Source of the DNA: Heliocidaris erythrogramma
Taxonomy: Eukaryota > Echinodermata > Echinoidea > Camarodonta > Echinometridae
Reading direction: 5' to 3'
DNA length: 64,000 bases
Assembly (NCBI GenBank): GCA_025617745.1
Contig: CM046870.1
Location: 25,401,501 to 25,465,500, forward strand
Shown in pieces: positions 1 through 11,936 of this stretch. The notes beneath the pieces were generated by a model. It ran no database searches, had not been told where the DNA came from, and saw only the letters and a program-made list of their open reading frames with translations. Each line of letters starts with the position of its first letter. The first letter of the stretch is position 1. Both the position numbers and the translations under genes were made by a program.

Positions 1-280
1 TGATGAAGAAATGTTGAGCACTTGCCAAGTTTGGGTTAAAGTGGATTGCGAAATGATATTTGAGCACCATGGGTTACATTGTGCAAGTTCATCTGATTGG
101 TTGATGGAAAAGCCCTACGGGCTCCGACCATCGATAAGAGATCGATAAGTTACGGTAGCGATATTTAGGTGATCTTTGTTATATTGTATAGTTTGGTAAA
201 GTTTGAAAGACAGCGAAACATTTTCACATATGTTGGTGATTTGTCGTTTCGTAAGTCGACTCATTTATAGTGGCTGGTTA

Positions 281-440
281 GTAGATTGATTGAGTGACTA
301 GCTGATTGACTGATTAATCGATTTGATCAATTAATGGATTGTTTAATTGACTGATTGTTTGACTTATCAGTTGAATGATTGATCGATTGATTGTTTGACT
401 GATTGAGTAACCGATTGACTGATTGATTGATTGATTGCAG
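281..440. repeat. Degenerate GATT-rich simple repeat
   Basis: A run of imperfect 4-bp units (gatt/gact, with gatc) ends at a clean gattgattgattgattg stretch. No open reading frame crosses it. It is a decayed microsatellite. Confidence 0.7.
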
Positions 441-2279
441 GGGGCAACAACCTGACCAAAAACTGTTTGAAACTATATTTTACAAGGAAAGACAACAGGG
501 TCATGGGACCAAAACTATTTGCTTATTCGTAAAATGATGTCGAAAAAGTTGATTAAAAGCACAACACCACATATAGTGATAAACAGTTTCTAATTGTTCT
601 AAATTTAGGTTAGATAGCTCCTCTATTTGAAATTAATGACCATAATATAATTATTTGAAATATATACTGGTAGCTCAGGGAAATGTTTCCGCTGAACATA
701 CATCTATTTATTTTTAATTAAAAATGGTAACTTACCATTCAATTTTTGCAGAAAGTATGTATGACTAACATGAACATTACAAAAATCATGTAAAATACAG
801 TGTACAAATAAAAATGGCTTGTAACAAGATAACTAATATAGCAACAACAAATAAGCACAAAAAATTGAAATATTAATCATGATAATAAAACTAATAATAA
901 TAAACGAGATAATAAAAGATGTAACGAGTCATAACAATGAGTCTTCACTAAACTGTTAAAACCAGCCCAACCATGACATGCACCAAAATCATGACTTTCA
1001 CAATTTCCTACTTCGACAAAACAAATCATTGTCATACGTGTATATTCATAATCACTGTGAAATGATATTCTTTTTAGAAAAGTACTGTTAATAACATAAA
1101 ATAATAGTGTAACTGCGCAACAAAGGACACTGAAATTATGTCCAAATACGGGATACTACAGTGAAGCAATAATTTATAGGGGAAATAATAGAGAAGCCTC
1201 AATTGTTGCAAAGGAGAGGCAAATAGGGCAAGAAAATGAATTAGAGAAATGTCGGAAATGAGCTCAAATTAAAGGGGAGGAAGTCAACGAGGGAGAGAGA
1301 GAGAGAGGGGGTGGGGGTGCACCGAGAGTTGGGAGGGGCGCATATTGACTAAGCGCGTAGGCGCATGATAGACAGACATTTTGGGTAAAAGGGAGGGATA
1401 ATTTTATGGAATGTTCACGAACATTGACATGTTCGTAGATTTTAATTTTTTTAAACTTTGTTTTAAAGAAAAAGACATTTCGCGCAAAAGGGTCACATTT
1501 TCACGATGTTTGCAAACATATGATTGCGTATGTACCTGATTTGCGAAAATAGGGTAACTGTTGTTGATGAGTACTCGACAAAACAAAGATAAGATTTCCG
1601 TACCATTTTTACACCAATATGGGTCATAATATTGTGGGAAATGTTCTTGAAAGTATGAAAATTAAGGGGTGGGGGCATTTTCGACTCTTCTAAGTAACGG
1701 TCATGCGTTACACTTTTGAACATGAAATGAAACTACAGGGCTTCTCTCACCCATGAGTTCTGAACTACAGTGCGTATAAAAAAAATTGAGCGAGTTTTCA
1801 AAGATTAGCCAGCACTTACTCAAGCGTGAAATTATTGTCAAAACTCATTCAATCAAACAGACCCTCACCCAATATAAGAAGAAAAAAAATCGATACTGTG
1901 AAATTATCCTTTTGGGGGATATTTTCAAAGTGTCTAGTTTTTTAACGCACTGTTAGTCTGGGAGCCTGTCCCGAAATAGTCACCCCATTTTGCCCATAAC
2001 ATCTGACCCCGTAAGGTTACTTACACCATCTAACAAAAAAGGTTGTCTGCCTGACTGTAGCTGCCGGGTTTAGCCCCCAGAGCCCCCCCCCCCCCCCCCC
2101 CCCCAAGAGACTCCAAAGTTGGGTCGATTTCACCCCATCTCCCCCATGCACCAAACTTTGTCAGTATGAATATTTTTGGCTACTTTTGAGAAAGCAATAC
2201 ATTTTCACAATTTAATAACTTATTAATCAAATCACAAATTAACACCAAATTGCACCTCAACAAGATTATTATACTCAAA
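441..2279. other. AT-rich non-coding stretch
   Basis: I see no gene here. Open frames are short and without recognisable motifs. The stretch contains a GA microsatellite at about 1285-1307 and a 22-base C run at 2083-2104. The rest is unannotated AT-rich DNA. Confidence 0.5.
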
Positions 2280-2380
2280 ATTATATTGCGAAAATTTAAA
2301 ATGAATTGAATAAAACGTATTTGAGTTATGATAACTCAAATACGTTTTATTCAATTCATTTTAAATTTTCGTAATATAAT
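2280..2380. repeat. Near-perfect 101-bp palindrome
   Basis: Arms 2280-2329 and 2331-2380 are reverse complements with one mismatch and a single-base centre at 2330. The centre reads gttat-g-ataac. A perfect 50-bp stem with no real loop is unusual for a transposon end and would extrude as a cruciform. Confidence 0.9.
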
Positions 2381-2821
2381 TGTCCATCGGAAAATTGTCC
2401 TACATATATGAAACATATAATTGTCCACGGAAAATAATGGTCAGAAGGTAAGAATTTTTTTCTTTACATACAGAGCATTTTGGAGGCAAAGCGTTGTCAA
2501 AGGGCACTTTAAGTTAACGAACCATGACTCCCTAACCGCAACGAGGGCTAACATGAGCCCTAAACAACGAACTTAAACTAGAAGCCGAGTAGATACTGCC
2601 CATTGTGTGTACAGTTCACATATACAGATCCTGTGTTAATAATTCGCGCGAGGTATATGAGCCGGAAATTTAACATGAACAGCGAGGTCATTCCTAACCA
2701 CAAGCTTGCGAAAGGCACATCTGCAGACGTACGGACAAGCAAGAAAGGTACCCAGCAAATGATCTGAGATAGCACCAGAAGAAACCCTGCAAACAGATCA
2801 GTGCACGAAATAATCTTAATT

Positions 2822-2824
<3 letters not shown>

Positions 2825-2886
<62 letters not shown>

Positions 2887-3016
2887 GTGTAAGGAAATAA
2901 CATATACAACAGCTTTGGCAAATATCGTGGAAATAAATACAAATGTGAAAGAAATGAGAGAATAATGGTTGCGTTTGATTTAAGCTACGCAACCATTATT
3001 CTCTCATTTCTTTCAC

Positions 3017-3050
<34 letters not shown>
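2825..3050. repeat. (AT)n tracts flanking a 34-bp perfect inverted repeat
   Basis: An (AT)n run at 2825-2882 and another at 3021-3050 flank a perfect inverted repeat: arms 2941-2974 and 2987-3020 with a 12-base loop. The second arm abuts the second AT run directly. Confidence 0.9.
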
Positions 3051-3054
<4 letters not shown>

Positions 3055-3360
3055 TAGAATAATAATAATAAAAAGACAATGCTTCATGCAGGCCTACTGT
3101 CACAAGTTTTAAAGGGCACATTTGCCGAGGTATTTCCAGATTTTAATATTAAAATATTAATTTTGTTTCTTTGCAAGTTAAAAGAAGCAAAATATGGCAC
3201 CATGAAACACCTAATATCCTAAAAGTTGGATAAAGGAGTCAAAGAGAAAAGAGGGCACTTAGTAATGAAAAGTGGCGTATAATGTTTTGGAGAAATGGGT
3301 TGCTTTGTGGCCTCTGCCCCCAACAATATCGTGCCTTCAATCTCAGTGAGTTTAACTAAA

Positions 3361-3533
3361 GGGCAGCCCCCATGGCATAATATCTAGGCCTATATAGCAA
3401 GGAATCTGCAAACTTTAGAGAGATTGTTCTCCTAACTGAGTAATCAAATAGGAGTATTTTCAAGATATTTCGAACAAGCTGACAATATTTCCCACATGAT
3501 TATCAGCTAATGTTTGTTGAATTTCATTGTCCT
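3361..3533 (+). repeat. Solo terminal arm of a TTAA foldback family
   Basis: This 170-bp stretch matches the right arm of the element at 11115-11901: the same order of blocks runs from ggcagcccccatgg through ctgacaat and atcagctaatg to a cctTTAA end (TTAA at 3534-3537). The opposite arm is missing, so it is a truncated copy. Confidence 0.75.
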
Positions 3534-3651
3534 TTAAATTAGCGCAGTCGATAACTTCGGAAATGTCCAGCTCCACTCTGCGTCGTAGACAATTCTAATG
3601 TTTATCTCATGTGCTAAATTTAACCAATGCATGCACTCAATTTGGGGTAAC

Positions 3652-3925
3652 CTCGCTAGTAATAAGGACCGCTATTCATATGGACCACTTATTCATAAGG
3701 ACCGCTATCCATAACGCGTGACTAAATGAATAACGGTTTTGTATGAATAGCGGTCCTTCTAATTAGCGAGCAAACCAAGCATACACAAATTACCTCACCA
3801 TCCATAAGGACCTCCATTTATAAGGACAACTATTCATAACTATTCATAAGGACCGCTATTCATAACGCGTGTCAAATGAATAGCGGTTTTCTATGGATAG
3901 CGGTCCTTATGAATAGCGAGCAGAC
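3652..3925. repeat. Two nested palindromic repeats with the motif aaggaccgctattcata
   Basis: The motif aaggaccgctattcata and its complement recur. Arms 3652-3680 and 3742-3770 pair. A second set pairs around 3838-3864 and 3893-3919. Both hairpins carry ataacgcgtg near the centre and end in gcgag plus caaacc or cagacc. They look like two tandem copies of one small foldback element. Confidence 0.8.
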
Positions 3926-4499
3926 CCCCTCAAAATAACCGCGTGTTACTATAGTATTTTGTTAAAGAACAAAAATCAAAGTGCGTAGTAAGCTCTTCTT
4001 CCACAATGGCAGGACCCTGATTTTAAGGGGATGGTGATCTAAGGGCAAAGAACATGATTGTAGGGTGGGGCAAAGAATCTGTGTCTCGATTCATAGTAGA
4101 GATAGTAGAGAGTGTCATTTTTAATAACCGTTCACCACCGCCCCCCCCCCCCCCCTTCCCGACGCCTCCATCGTCTTTTCCTATACAGGTGGCCCGGAAA
4201 GAACGAAATACCTGAGATCTGCAATTCCAATCATATCATAGGCACAATGTCATTGGTTTTCGTTGTATTGGGTAGAAATCCTTTCCCCAGTAAAATGACC
4301 ACAGGATCATAATTTTATGGTAAGGCGTTTTGATTCTACAACTGTTTTTGTGAGACAATGTCGTTTTCAAAGTTTGCTACTTTTGCAACTGTTGTCATGG
4401 TTCAAGCATAAATAAATTTTACTTCACGTAATTGAGTAGGTGCTACTTACCAAAACTTTAGGTCATTTCCTAATAAATTTTTACAGAAAATAAACTTAA

Positions 4500-4923
4500 A
4501 GACCTCAGCCTGACCGAATTTTGAAATATACCCTTTATTCATCCACGGGGAGCTATATATTTTCTGAACAAATTGAAACCAACTTCATGAGATTCCGTTT
4601 CCTGTGGAATGAGTAACAGCGTCCCGAATGTTGAGCCCGGTGGTTTGGGCCCCGTCTCTGAGGAACGCTACTTTGCGGGGGGTGAAAATTTGATGACGAC
4701 ATATCGTGTAGACGCACTCGGAGCTGTATACATGACATGTCGTCACACGTCTAGCGACCCCCTGCAGTGTTACGCCATAGGGAGGGGGCGGACCAAAAAA
4801 ATTATCTTTTTTATTTTTTATGGATAAACGGAGACGAAAATTTATGAATAACCAGGGTAATTATATTCTTTGTTTACTAAGCTTTACGTCAATATATGGT
4901 TGTTTTGGGTCAGGCTGAGGTCT
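4500..4923. mobile_element. TTAA-flanked MITE, 424 bp
   Basis: Perfect 16-bp terminal inverted repeats (agacctcagcctgacc at 4500-4515 and its complement at 4908-4923) are flanked on both sides by TTAA (4496-4499 and 4924-4927). The interior has no credible coding sequence. Exact TTAA duplication plus terminal repeats is the signature of Kolobok or piggyBac non-autonomous elements; the AG-type terminus fits Kolobok better, although this family lacks the AGG start of the other TTAA elements here. Confidence 0.85.
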
Positions 4924-4927
4924 TTAA

Positions 4928-6190
4928 GACTTTTCTACTTTTGAGTACACACTGGCTCCATAGGCACGTTGTGATGTTATCAATAGCAAGTCCTAAAGTG
5001 TTTTATAAAGTGAATGAAGAAAATAACATTCCGTCATACCCAAATAATTATTTCTATACTACCTCGTGGAGTCTTTTCATTCTGAACTAATAGCATCACA
5101 AAGCAAAATGTGACAGCCGATGAGGGACAGGATAACACATGCTATAATTATCTTTTTTTCACGTCAAAACCAATATATATATATATATAGTAAAAAAATA
5201 TAGTAAAAAAGATGTATATATTTACCTTAATTGTGTAGTAAACGCCCTCTCCATGACGTCCGTATTACATGTAATTATTATTGCACAGAACACCCACATT
5301 ACACACGAGACAACATATACATTTGCTTCTACCTTAAAAGTCAGGTAATTGTTTACTTTGCTTACTTTTGTGTCTATTGAGTTCTATTTTCCTTATTTCA
5401 CTTACTAATGCCGAATAACATCTTTTTCAATTTCGCTTTATGTTGCCAGCTTTTATGATAATTCTGTTCTGTTGACTTTAGTTTTGTTTTGGCGAGTAAC
5501 ATCTTTTCAATTTCACTTACTCCTGTTGATTTACGTTGCCAGCTTTATGATAATTCTGTTCTGTTGTCTATTTGTTATTATTTGTTCCATTCTGTTTGAT
5601 TTAGCAAAAAACTTGAAGAAGGCCAGGAGCCGAAAGCTTGTAAATACACCGTGTGACCTACCTCATTCCGTTCCGTCATTATCCTGTTCATATATCAAAA
5701 AGAGAAGTATTAAATAAAACTCCGTGAGATCGAGATTTGAGATAACGAATTTTCAATCGTCAAAATGGAAACACGTCATAAAGGAAACAAAAGAAGAGAA
5801 CAGCAGAGAGGGAGAAGGGGAGAAAGGGGTGGAAAGAGAAAAGGGAGAGAAGAGAGGAAGGGAGAAGGGAGGGAGAGACAGAGAGAAAGAGACAATAGAA
5901 AAAAGAAGGAAAAAGAAAGAAAGGAAACAAGAAAAGAGAGAGAGAAAAAAGGCTACCGGAAAAAAAGCTACGTTCAATATTATTATTATTAATCATTGTA
6001 TGAAACGTAGTTTCTCAATTTTCACCATTAAATTTCATAATGTTTTTGTATTGACTTCAACATAACACAGGTAGAAAACATAAGTTTGTCCTTAGCCAAG
6101 CATCTTGCAAGGGCTGCGCGCATACATCCATTGTCTTAACCTTGCCTATTTAAACGCGTATTTAATTTTTGTTACGCACAGCAAACCATG
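4928..6190. other. Non-coding DNA with a purine-rich tract
   Basis: No gene is supported. The stretch includes a short AT run near 5171-5189 and a strongly purine-rich region at about 5774-5960. That region keeps several frames open on both strands only because it lacks stop triplets; the predicted proteins are low-complexity K/E/R or S/F/L. Confidence 0.5.
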
Positions 6191-6534
6191 CATGAGATAC
6201 ATAGATTTATAAAACGGGTTCAAGAATGTTGCCATCCTGATTGGTCAAATAACACCACGTGACCGTGCAAATAAAAAAGTACTAACGCATGGCTGAGCTG
6301 CACGTACCCGTACCTCTGGCGCTTCCAATGAAATCGCGTAGGTTGATTGTCATTTTAGGGCAGGGATTACATGCGCGCACTGAAACGCGCATGAATTTTG
6401 TTGGCTGCGCTTATGTGATGTCATCAAGGAAAGCAGATGGCAGCCTCCATGACTGTGCGACTCTTGGTGTTTCTATGGGGTTGGTAACCATTTTTATAGA
6501 CTTCATAATCATATTGCCGACCCGTTTTATAAAA

Positions 6535-6702
6535 CTATTAATACATGGTTGTGAGTTAGTGCGTTAGTGCGATCCGGCAACACGCAGGTTTTTATTGTGG
6601 TGCCCAACACACTCGGCTTGCGGCTCGTGCGTATAGTACACCAAGATAAAAACCTTTGTGTTGCCAGATCGCACCAACGCACTCCCAACCATGTATTAAT
6701 AG
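6535..6702. repeat. Foldback repeat with ~65-bp arms
   Basis: Arms 6535-6602 and 6639-6702 are imperfect reverse complements (ends ctattaatacatggtt and aaccatgtattaatag). Flanking DNA at 6200-6300 and 6707-6850 shares a direct repeat that includes cacgtga and taacgca blocks. A MITE-like origin is likely; I could not fix a target duplication. Confidence 0.7.
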
Positions 6703-6944
6703 TATATTATAAAACGAGTTCTAGAATTAGTAAATGAAGTTCTAGAATATAGGCAATGTTATTGGCAAATTACATCACGTGATCTTGCATTATTCTTTCC
6801 CACCGTGCAAACAAGTTCCCATCAAAAAGTGATAACGCACGCTCGATATCTGGCGATATAATCAATATCGTTCACGAATTATTTGTGCACAATATAAAAA
6901 TACAGCGCGTGGCGCTAGCTAGCTGGCTAGAATCAAGAATTATA

Positions 6945-8223
6945 TCCTACAGGCTATGGACATGAAGCTTGTGGCTTTTGTTATTTTACTGGATCTTCCA
7001 GCTCCTTTTGACTCTGTAGATCATACCATCCTTCTCAATCGACTGTCCGAAGTGTTTACTTCTTATCTGTCGGGTCGTACCAGCAGATGTAAAGTTACTT
7101 GTGAACTGTCTTCCCCAAAGTCTCTTCCTTATGGTGTTCCGCAAGGATTGGTAATCGGACCGCGACTCTTCAGTATGTACACACAACCACTGTAGGACAT
7201 AATTGGACAGTATGAAGGTGTACGCTATCACTTGTATGCAGATGATGTTTCCTTGTATAATTTGCTGATCCTAGACGTACTGAATCAATGAATCATGCCA
7301 TTTTGTCACTATCAAACTGTATTGAAAATCTCCAGGAATGGATGGCCTCTAACATGTTAAAGCTCAATTGTGACAAAACTGAGTTTCTTGTAGTATCTAC
7401 TCCACAAGCACGTCAGTATGTGTCGGATGCCTCTCTTACTATATCGGACATCTCCATTCTTCCAGCATTTACGGCTAAGAGTCTTGGAGTGGAGTTTGAT
7501 TCAGCACTTAAAATGGATCGACATGTGTCATCACTCTGTCGCAGACTTCATTACCACCAAATATAGCTCGTCTTAGACCATACATATGTGCTAAAGAATG
7601 TGAGCATGCTGTCCGAACTATCGTACTGTCCCGACTTGACTATGCTAATTCACTTCTGTATGGAATCAACTCGTCACAAATGCAACGTCTTCAGAGGGTT
7701 CAGAATCGGGCGGCAAAGCTGATCTTCAAGGCCCGTAAACATGATCATGTCACCCCTTTGCTAAGAGAATTGCATTGGCTTCCAGTCAAGCAACGCATTG
7801 TATTCAAGATCCTGACTGTTGTCTTCAAGAGTATCCAAAACAAAGCTCCAGAATATATCAACTCTCTCATCCTACCATATCAGTCTATGCGTCCTGGCCT
7901 TCGCTCTAGTGCAGACAGTACCCTGCTCCATGTTCCTCGGACGTATACCATAGCTGGTGACAATGCTTTCCAGGAATGTGCTCCTAGACTCTGGAACGAG
8001 CTTCCAAGATTCATTCGTCGATCCCCTTCTTTGGAGGTTTTCAAGAAACATCTCAAAACTCTGCTTTTCAAACAGTATTTAGATAAGCAGTGATGTCGTT
8101 CTTTCACTACCTTTTTAATTGTTATATTTTTTTAATTTGTTGTTATTGATGTAAAGCGCTGTGAAACAAATTATAGTTTGTAAGAGCGCTATAGAAATGC
8201 AATTATTATTATTATTATTATTG
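6945..8223 (+). mobile_element. 5'-truncated L2/CR1-type LINE
   Basis: A non-LTR retrotransposon, truncated inside the reverse transcriptase domain at its 5' side. It ends with a typical 3' structure: agcgctgtgaaac followed by gcgctatagaaatgcaatt and an (ATT)n tail at about 8203-8223. L2/CR1-group elements often finish with such a GCGCT hairpin and microsatellite tail. There is no endonuclease domain, and stops and a deletion break the coding region, so the copy is dead. Confidence 0.9.
6956..8093 (+). pseudogene. LINE reverse transcriptase remnant
   Basis: Three or more frame pieces give a recognisable reverse transcriptase. 6956-7195 carries the palm motif FDSVDH and the YGVPQG block. The region just after it (7196-7290, different frame) carries the catalytic LYADD. 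7288-7566 has the downstream WMASNMLKLNCDKTEF block. 7680-8093 is the C-terminal region typical of L2/CR1-group LINEs (LQRVQNRAAKLI, then LHWLPVKQRI). A gap between FDSVDH and the FTSYLSGR block shows an internal deletion. Not functional. Confidence 0.9.
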
Positions 8224-8929
8224 TTATTACTCCGGCAGGTACCTACGAGAAGTACCGAGTGTCCCCCAAAAAAGTGATTCACTTTTAAAATGGCCCCCAA
8301 ATAAAATATTTTATCGAATTTGGGGAAAATTTTCATATAAATTGATAGCTGAAAGTCTCTTATATCATATGACACCAAAACGTCCGAAAATGTTTTATGT
8401 TTTAAAATCTTTGCCCAAAACTCTACCATTTCCAAACTCATTTGCAAATAAAGAAAGTTTGCTAATTAATACCCATCTGCTTGATTGACTAGTTGTTTGA
8501 TTGTTTCTTGTTGGTGTTCCTGAATAATGGTGACATAAACCATGCCATGCCCAGCACAAATCCCAACCCGAATAATTCATTATCATTTACCACAAATCAA
8601 CAGCGGGTAATGCTTTTAAAACTTTCACAGTCAAATTATGATCACTAATGCATAAAATTTTGATTAAACACCATGTCATACACCGCACAAACCCATATCC
8701 ATCCTAATCTATTATAAACTCATACCATAAGCAATTTCTAAGCTGGAGAACTTCTCATCTCAGCCAAACTGGATAGTGAATTCCTGCGCAACCTAATTTT
8801 CATGTCCTTTACAAAAGTGGGCAGTGCTCACCCAAGCATGAAATATTTTTGACTTTTTTTATGTCATATGATAGAAGAGCCCTTCAGCTATCCATATATT
8901 TAAAAAAATCCAAAAATTCACTATTTGTC
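8224..8929. other. Non-coding stretch
   Basis: No supported gene. Short open frames have no domain signature. The 8265-8480 part resembles diffuse genomic repeat sequence but I could not match it to another copy in the window. Confidence 0.4.
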
Positions 8930-8939
8930 TTTGTTTGGG

Positions 8940-9065
8940 GGCCGTTTTAAAAGTGTGCCGGCTCGGCCGGCCCGCCCACCCCGGGCCCGTGCAGAGCAGT
9001 ATACAGCGGTACCATACCCGCCGGTCCGGCCTGCCCTGGGTAGCTTAAGCCCGGCCCACACTATA
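8940..9065. other. GC-rich island in AT-rich surroundings
   Basis: Base composition rises sharply (ggccggcccgcccaccccgg and similar), against AT-rich flanks. The island holds no promoter motif or reading frame that I can support. It lies at the edge of the transposon-rich 9.2-10.8 kb block and is probably part of a repeat. Confidence 0.4.
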
Positions 9066-9272
9066 CGATCTGACTGCGACCCGATTTTCGAACAAATTGC
9101 AGTGTGCATTAAAAATGAAAGTTTAAAAAGAGTGAAATTATCTCATGACATTTGAATTTCGGAATAACGATACGAATACTAATATCGAAAATTTTTAGGG
9201 TTAAAAATTGAAAATTTGCCGCTCGGTCGCTTTGCTCGCTCGTTTCTACAATAATGTAGATAGGTTTTTTTT

Positions 9273-9356
9273 GGGGGGGGGGGGGGGGGGGGGGTGGCGG
9301 CGCGCCTTACTTCATTGTTTGCCCCGGGCGCCATAATCCCTAGATACGCCACTAGC
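9273..9356 (-). mobile_element. hAT-type terminal fragment with poly-G
   Basis: A 22-base G run (9273-9294) is followed by gcgccataatccctagatac and gccacta. This is the same terminal block seen at both ends of the small elements at 26723-27134 and 63827-63910. Only one terminus is present here. Confidence 0.65.
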
Positions 9357-9359
9357 TTC

Positions 9360-10640
9360 GCTCCCTGGCGTAAAACTATAACTTTCCGCCTAAAAAAATT
9401 GTATGCTACAAGCCGTTATCTTTCTCTCAAATTTGCTAAAACGTCAGGGCTTTCGCGCTTCGCGCGGGAAGGGGGAAACTCCCCCCTCCCTACACCTACC
9501 CCTGTTACATACAATGCAATATTGCGTCCAAAATAACTGATAAGCAGCCAGAGCGTCAAACTAGCATTCCGCCTGAAAAAGGGGTGCTAAAACGTCCGAG
9601 CTTTCGCACTTCGCGCGGGAAGGGGGGACCTCCCCCTCCCTGCACCTACCCCTGTTACATACAGTGCAGTATTACGTCATAATAATTGAAAAAGCAGTCA
9701 GGGCGTCGAACTATAACTTTCCGCCTAAAAAATTGTTTGCTACGAGCCGTTTATCTTTCTCTCAAATTTGCTAAACTTCAGAGTTTGTTCGCTTCGCGCG
9801 GAAAGGGGGAAACTCCCTTCCCTGCACCCATCCCTGTTACATGCAGTGCAGTATTGCGTCCAAATAACGGAAAAGCAGCCAGGGCGGTGAACTAACATCA
9901 CGCCTTAAAATAAAGATGCTAAAACTCAGCTTTCCCTCCCTGCACCAACCTAGTCTGCAAGCACAGACCCCAATTTGACACTTTATCAGAATATCATTGT
10001 GTCTTCAGAGAAGCCTAATAATATTCAGCTACCTTCTGGTCGTGTCAATGTGTTAAGAGCAGCTATAGTACATGGCCTATGGTAGTCTTACAGTGCAGAC
10101 ACACTTTTACGACTGACCAGGGTTTGGGCCTGCAAACTAGCACCAATCCCTGTCACATACAGTGCAATATTGCGTCCAAATCACTGAAAAGCAGTCAGGG
10201 CGTCGAACTATAACTTTCCCCCTCAAAAAATTGTTTGCTACGAGCCGTTTATTTTTTATTTTTTTAGAATTTGCTAAAACGCCAGAGCTTTCGCGCTTCG
10301 CCCTGCACCCACCCGTGTTACATACAGTACAATATTGCGTCCAAATAACTGAAAAGCAGCCACGGCGGTGAACTAACATTCCGCCTAAAAAAAAAAATGC
10401 TAAAACGTCAGAGCTTTCGCGCTTCGCGCGGGAAGGGGGCCTTACCCCTCCCTGCACCCACCCCTGTTACATACAGTGCAGTATATTGCGTCCAAAAAAC
10501 TGAAAAGCAGCCAGGGCGTCAGACTAACTTTCCGCCTTAAAAAAAAAGTAGCCGTTATCTTTCTCTCAAATTTGCTGTAAAACATAAGAGCTTTGGCGCT
10601 TCGCGTGGGAGGGGGGAAACTCCCCCTCCCTGCACACACC
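9360..10640. repeat. Tandem array of a ~150-180 bp unit
   Basis: Six or more diverged units share this order: ttccgcctaaaa, acgagccgtttatctttctc, tttgctaaaacg, gctttcgcgcttcgcgcggg, ctccctgcac, cctgttacatacagtgca, aaaagcagccagggcg. Anchor positions for the ttacatacag block fall near 9504, 9651, 9833, 10150, 10314 and 10465. A segment at about 9955-10140 unlike the unit interrupts the array. The same unit recurs in inverse orientation at 51965-52320, so it travels inside a mobile element. Confidence 0.85.
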
Positions 10641-10717
10641 CCTGGGTAGCACGCTTTGCCCCACAACCGCCCCACTAAAATGAAATCTTGGCTATGCGAT
10701 TGGATCCTTCACGTCTG

Positions 10718-10766
10718 CCCCCCCCCCCCCCCCCCCCCCTATTGAAATATCCTGGCTACGCCTGTG
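10718..10766 (-). mobile_element. Terminus of the tandem-repeat transposon
   Basis: A 22-base C run (10718-10739) leads into tattgaaatatcctggctac and gcctgtgg. The complement of this block opens the related element at 51921 (cactggcgtagccaggattt). I therefore read 10718-10766 as one outer end of the element that contains the array at 9360-10640. Confidence 0.6.
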
Positions 10767-10850
10767 GTCCGGGTCATACCCTTCGCGCGAATAATGAACA
10801 CAATCATGATCTGTAGTGTACTGTACACACAATCGATAGTACGTACTTCC

Positions 10851-10984
10851 ATGGGCGCCAATCCTCACAGGAATTCTATTCAAGTGGGGGGGGGGGGGGG
10901 AAGACACCCCATTGTTGCATCCAGGTGTGTCCCCCCCCCCCCCCCCCCCACTTGAATAGAATTCCTGTGAGGATTGGCGCCCAT
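10851..10984. repeat. Large hairpin with poly-G/poly-C stem and 9-bp flanking repeat
   Basis: Arms of about 58 bp (from 10851 and to 10984) pair through atgggcgccaatcctcacag and its complement, then through a G15/C19 block and gacacc/ggtgtgtc, with a loop of about 15 bases. The 9-mer cgtacttcc sits just outside both ends (10842-10850 and 10986-10994), as a target-site duplication would. Confidence 0.85.
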
Positions 10985-11114
10985 GCGTACTTCCGAGGTT
11001 ATACCACGACGATCGCTCTGCTTGTAGTCTCAGCTCGTTGTTTAGGCCTCGTGTGAACCCTCGTTGCGGTTAGGGAGTCGTGGTTTTCGTTAACCTAAAG
11101 TTTCGCTGACTTAA

Positions 11115-11901
11115 AGGGGAATAAAAGGCAACAAACATTAGCCTATAATTATATAGATAATTGTCAGCCTATTACATATATCTTGAAATTACTCATATTT
11201 GATTATTCAAGAAGGAGAACAGTGTCTCCAAAAGTTGCAATTTCCTTGCTTGACATTATTTCATGGGGGCTGCCATTTTCTTAACAAAGTAATGTCAGAA
11301 CAGTTCTATTTGTGAGATACCCACTGACCAATACACTAGCTACCATGACACTCATGATCAGCTGTGGAATGCATGACACTGGATTTTCTCATAATAAACC
11401 ATTTCTGTAGTCATGTACATTCAAATGAAGATACTTTTATCCTGTCATATAACCTATTTTTGTCAAGATATTTGGTTCAGCTGTTTCTTTTGTTAAGCAG
11501 GATTTGGCATGCACTTGTAAGTTGCTTGGTCTGACAAAGGTTTGTCAATTCTTCAAAGAAGTGACAAAGATCTACAACTGCTCTTAGATATCACCTGTGC
11601 GAGACAATGGGGATACCAAGATAGCTGCCATTCTGCATGGGTGGCTTTAGTTGTACAATAGCTATTCATTATGCAACATCTTATCCATTGTGTACAGGTA
11701 AATGGACATGTACCGCAACGACATCACAGTTTCTTCAAAATGGCAGCCCCCATGGGATAATATCTAGCAAGAAATCTGCAAACTTTAGAGAGACTGTTCT
11801 CCTTACTGAGTAATCAAATCAGAGTATTTTCAAGATATTTTGAACAGGCTGACAATTTTCCACATGATTATCAGCTAATGTATGTTGAGTTTCGTTCTCC
11901 T
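11115..11901. mobile_element. TTAA-flanked foldback transposon, 787 bp (Kolobok-like)
   Basis: Long inverted arms of ~170 bp (11115-11290 against 11735-11901) carry matching blocks such as acattagc, attgtcagcct, atcttgaaa, tactc, aaggagaacagt, and ggggctgccattt. Termini read aggggaat and its counterpart aggagaac, each next to TTAA (11111-11114, 11902-11905). There is no coding capacity. Partial copies occur at 3361-3533 and 23815-24268. TTAA plus AGGRR termini matches the Kolobok/T2-MITE signature. Confidence 0.85.
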
Positions 11902-11936
11902 TTAAAGTTTCGAAACCACAAGTCCCGTATGAACGT

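Noticed and set aside
5724-6065. Open frames of 75-113 codons on both strands
   Set aside because: Purine-rich tract without stops; products are pure K/E/R or S/F/L low complexity.
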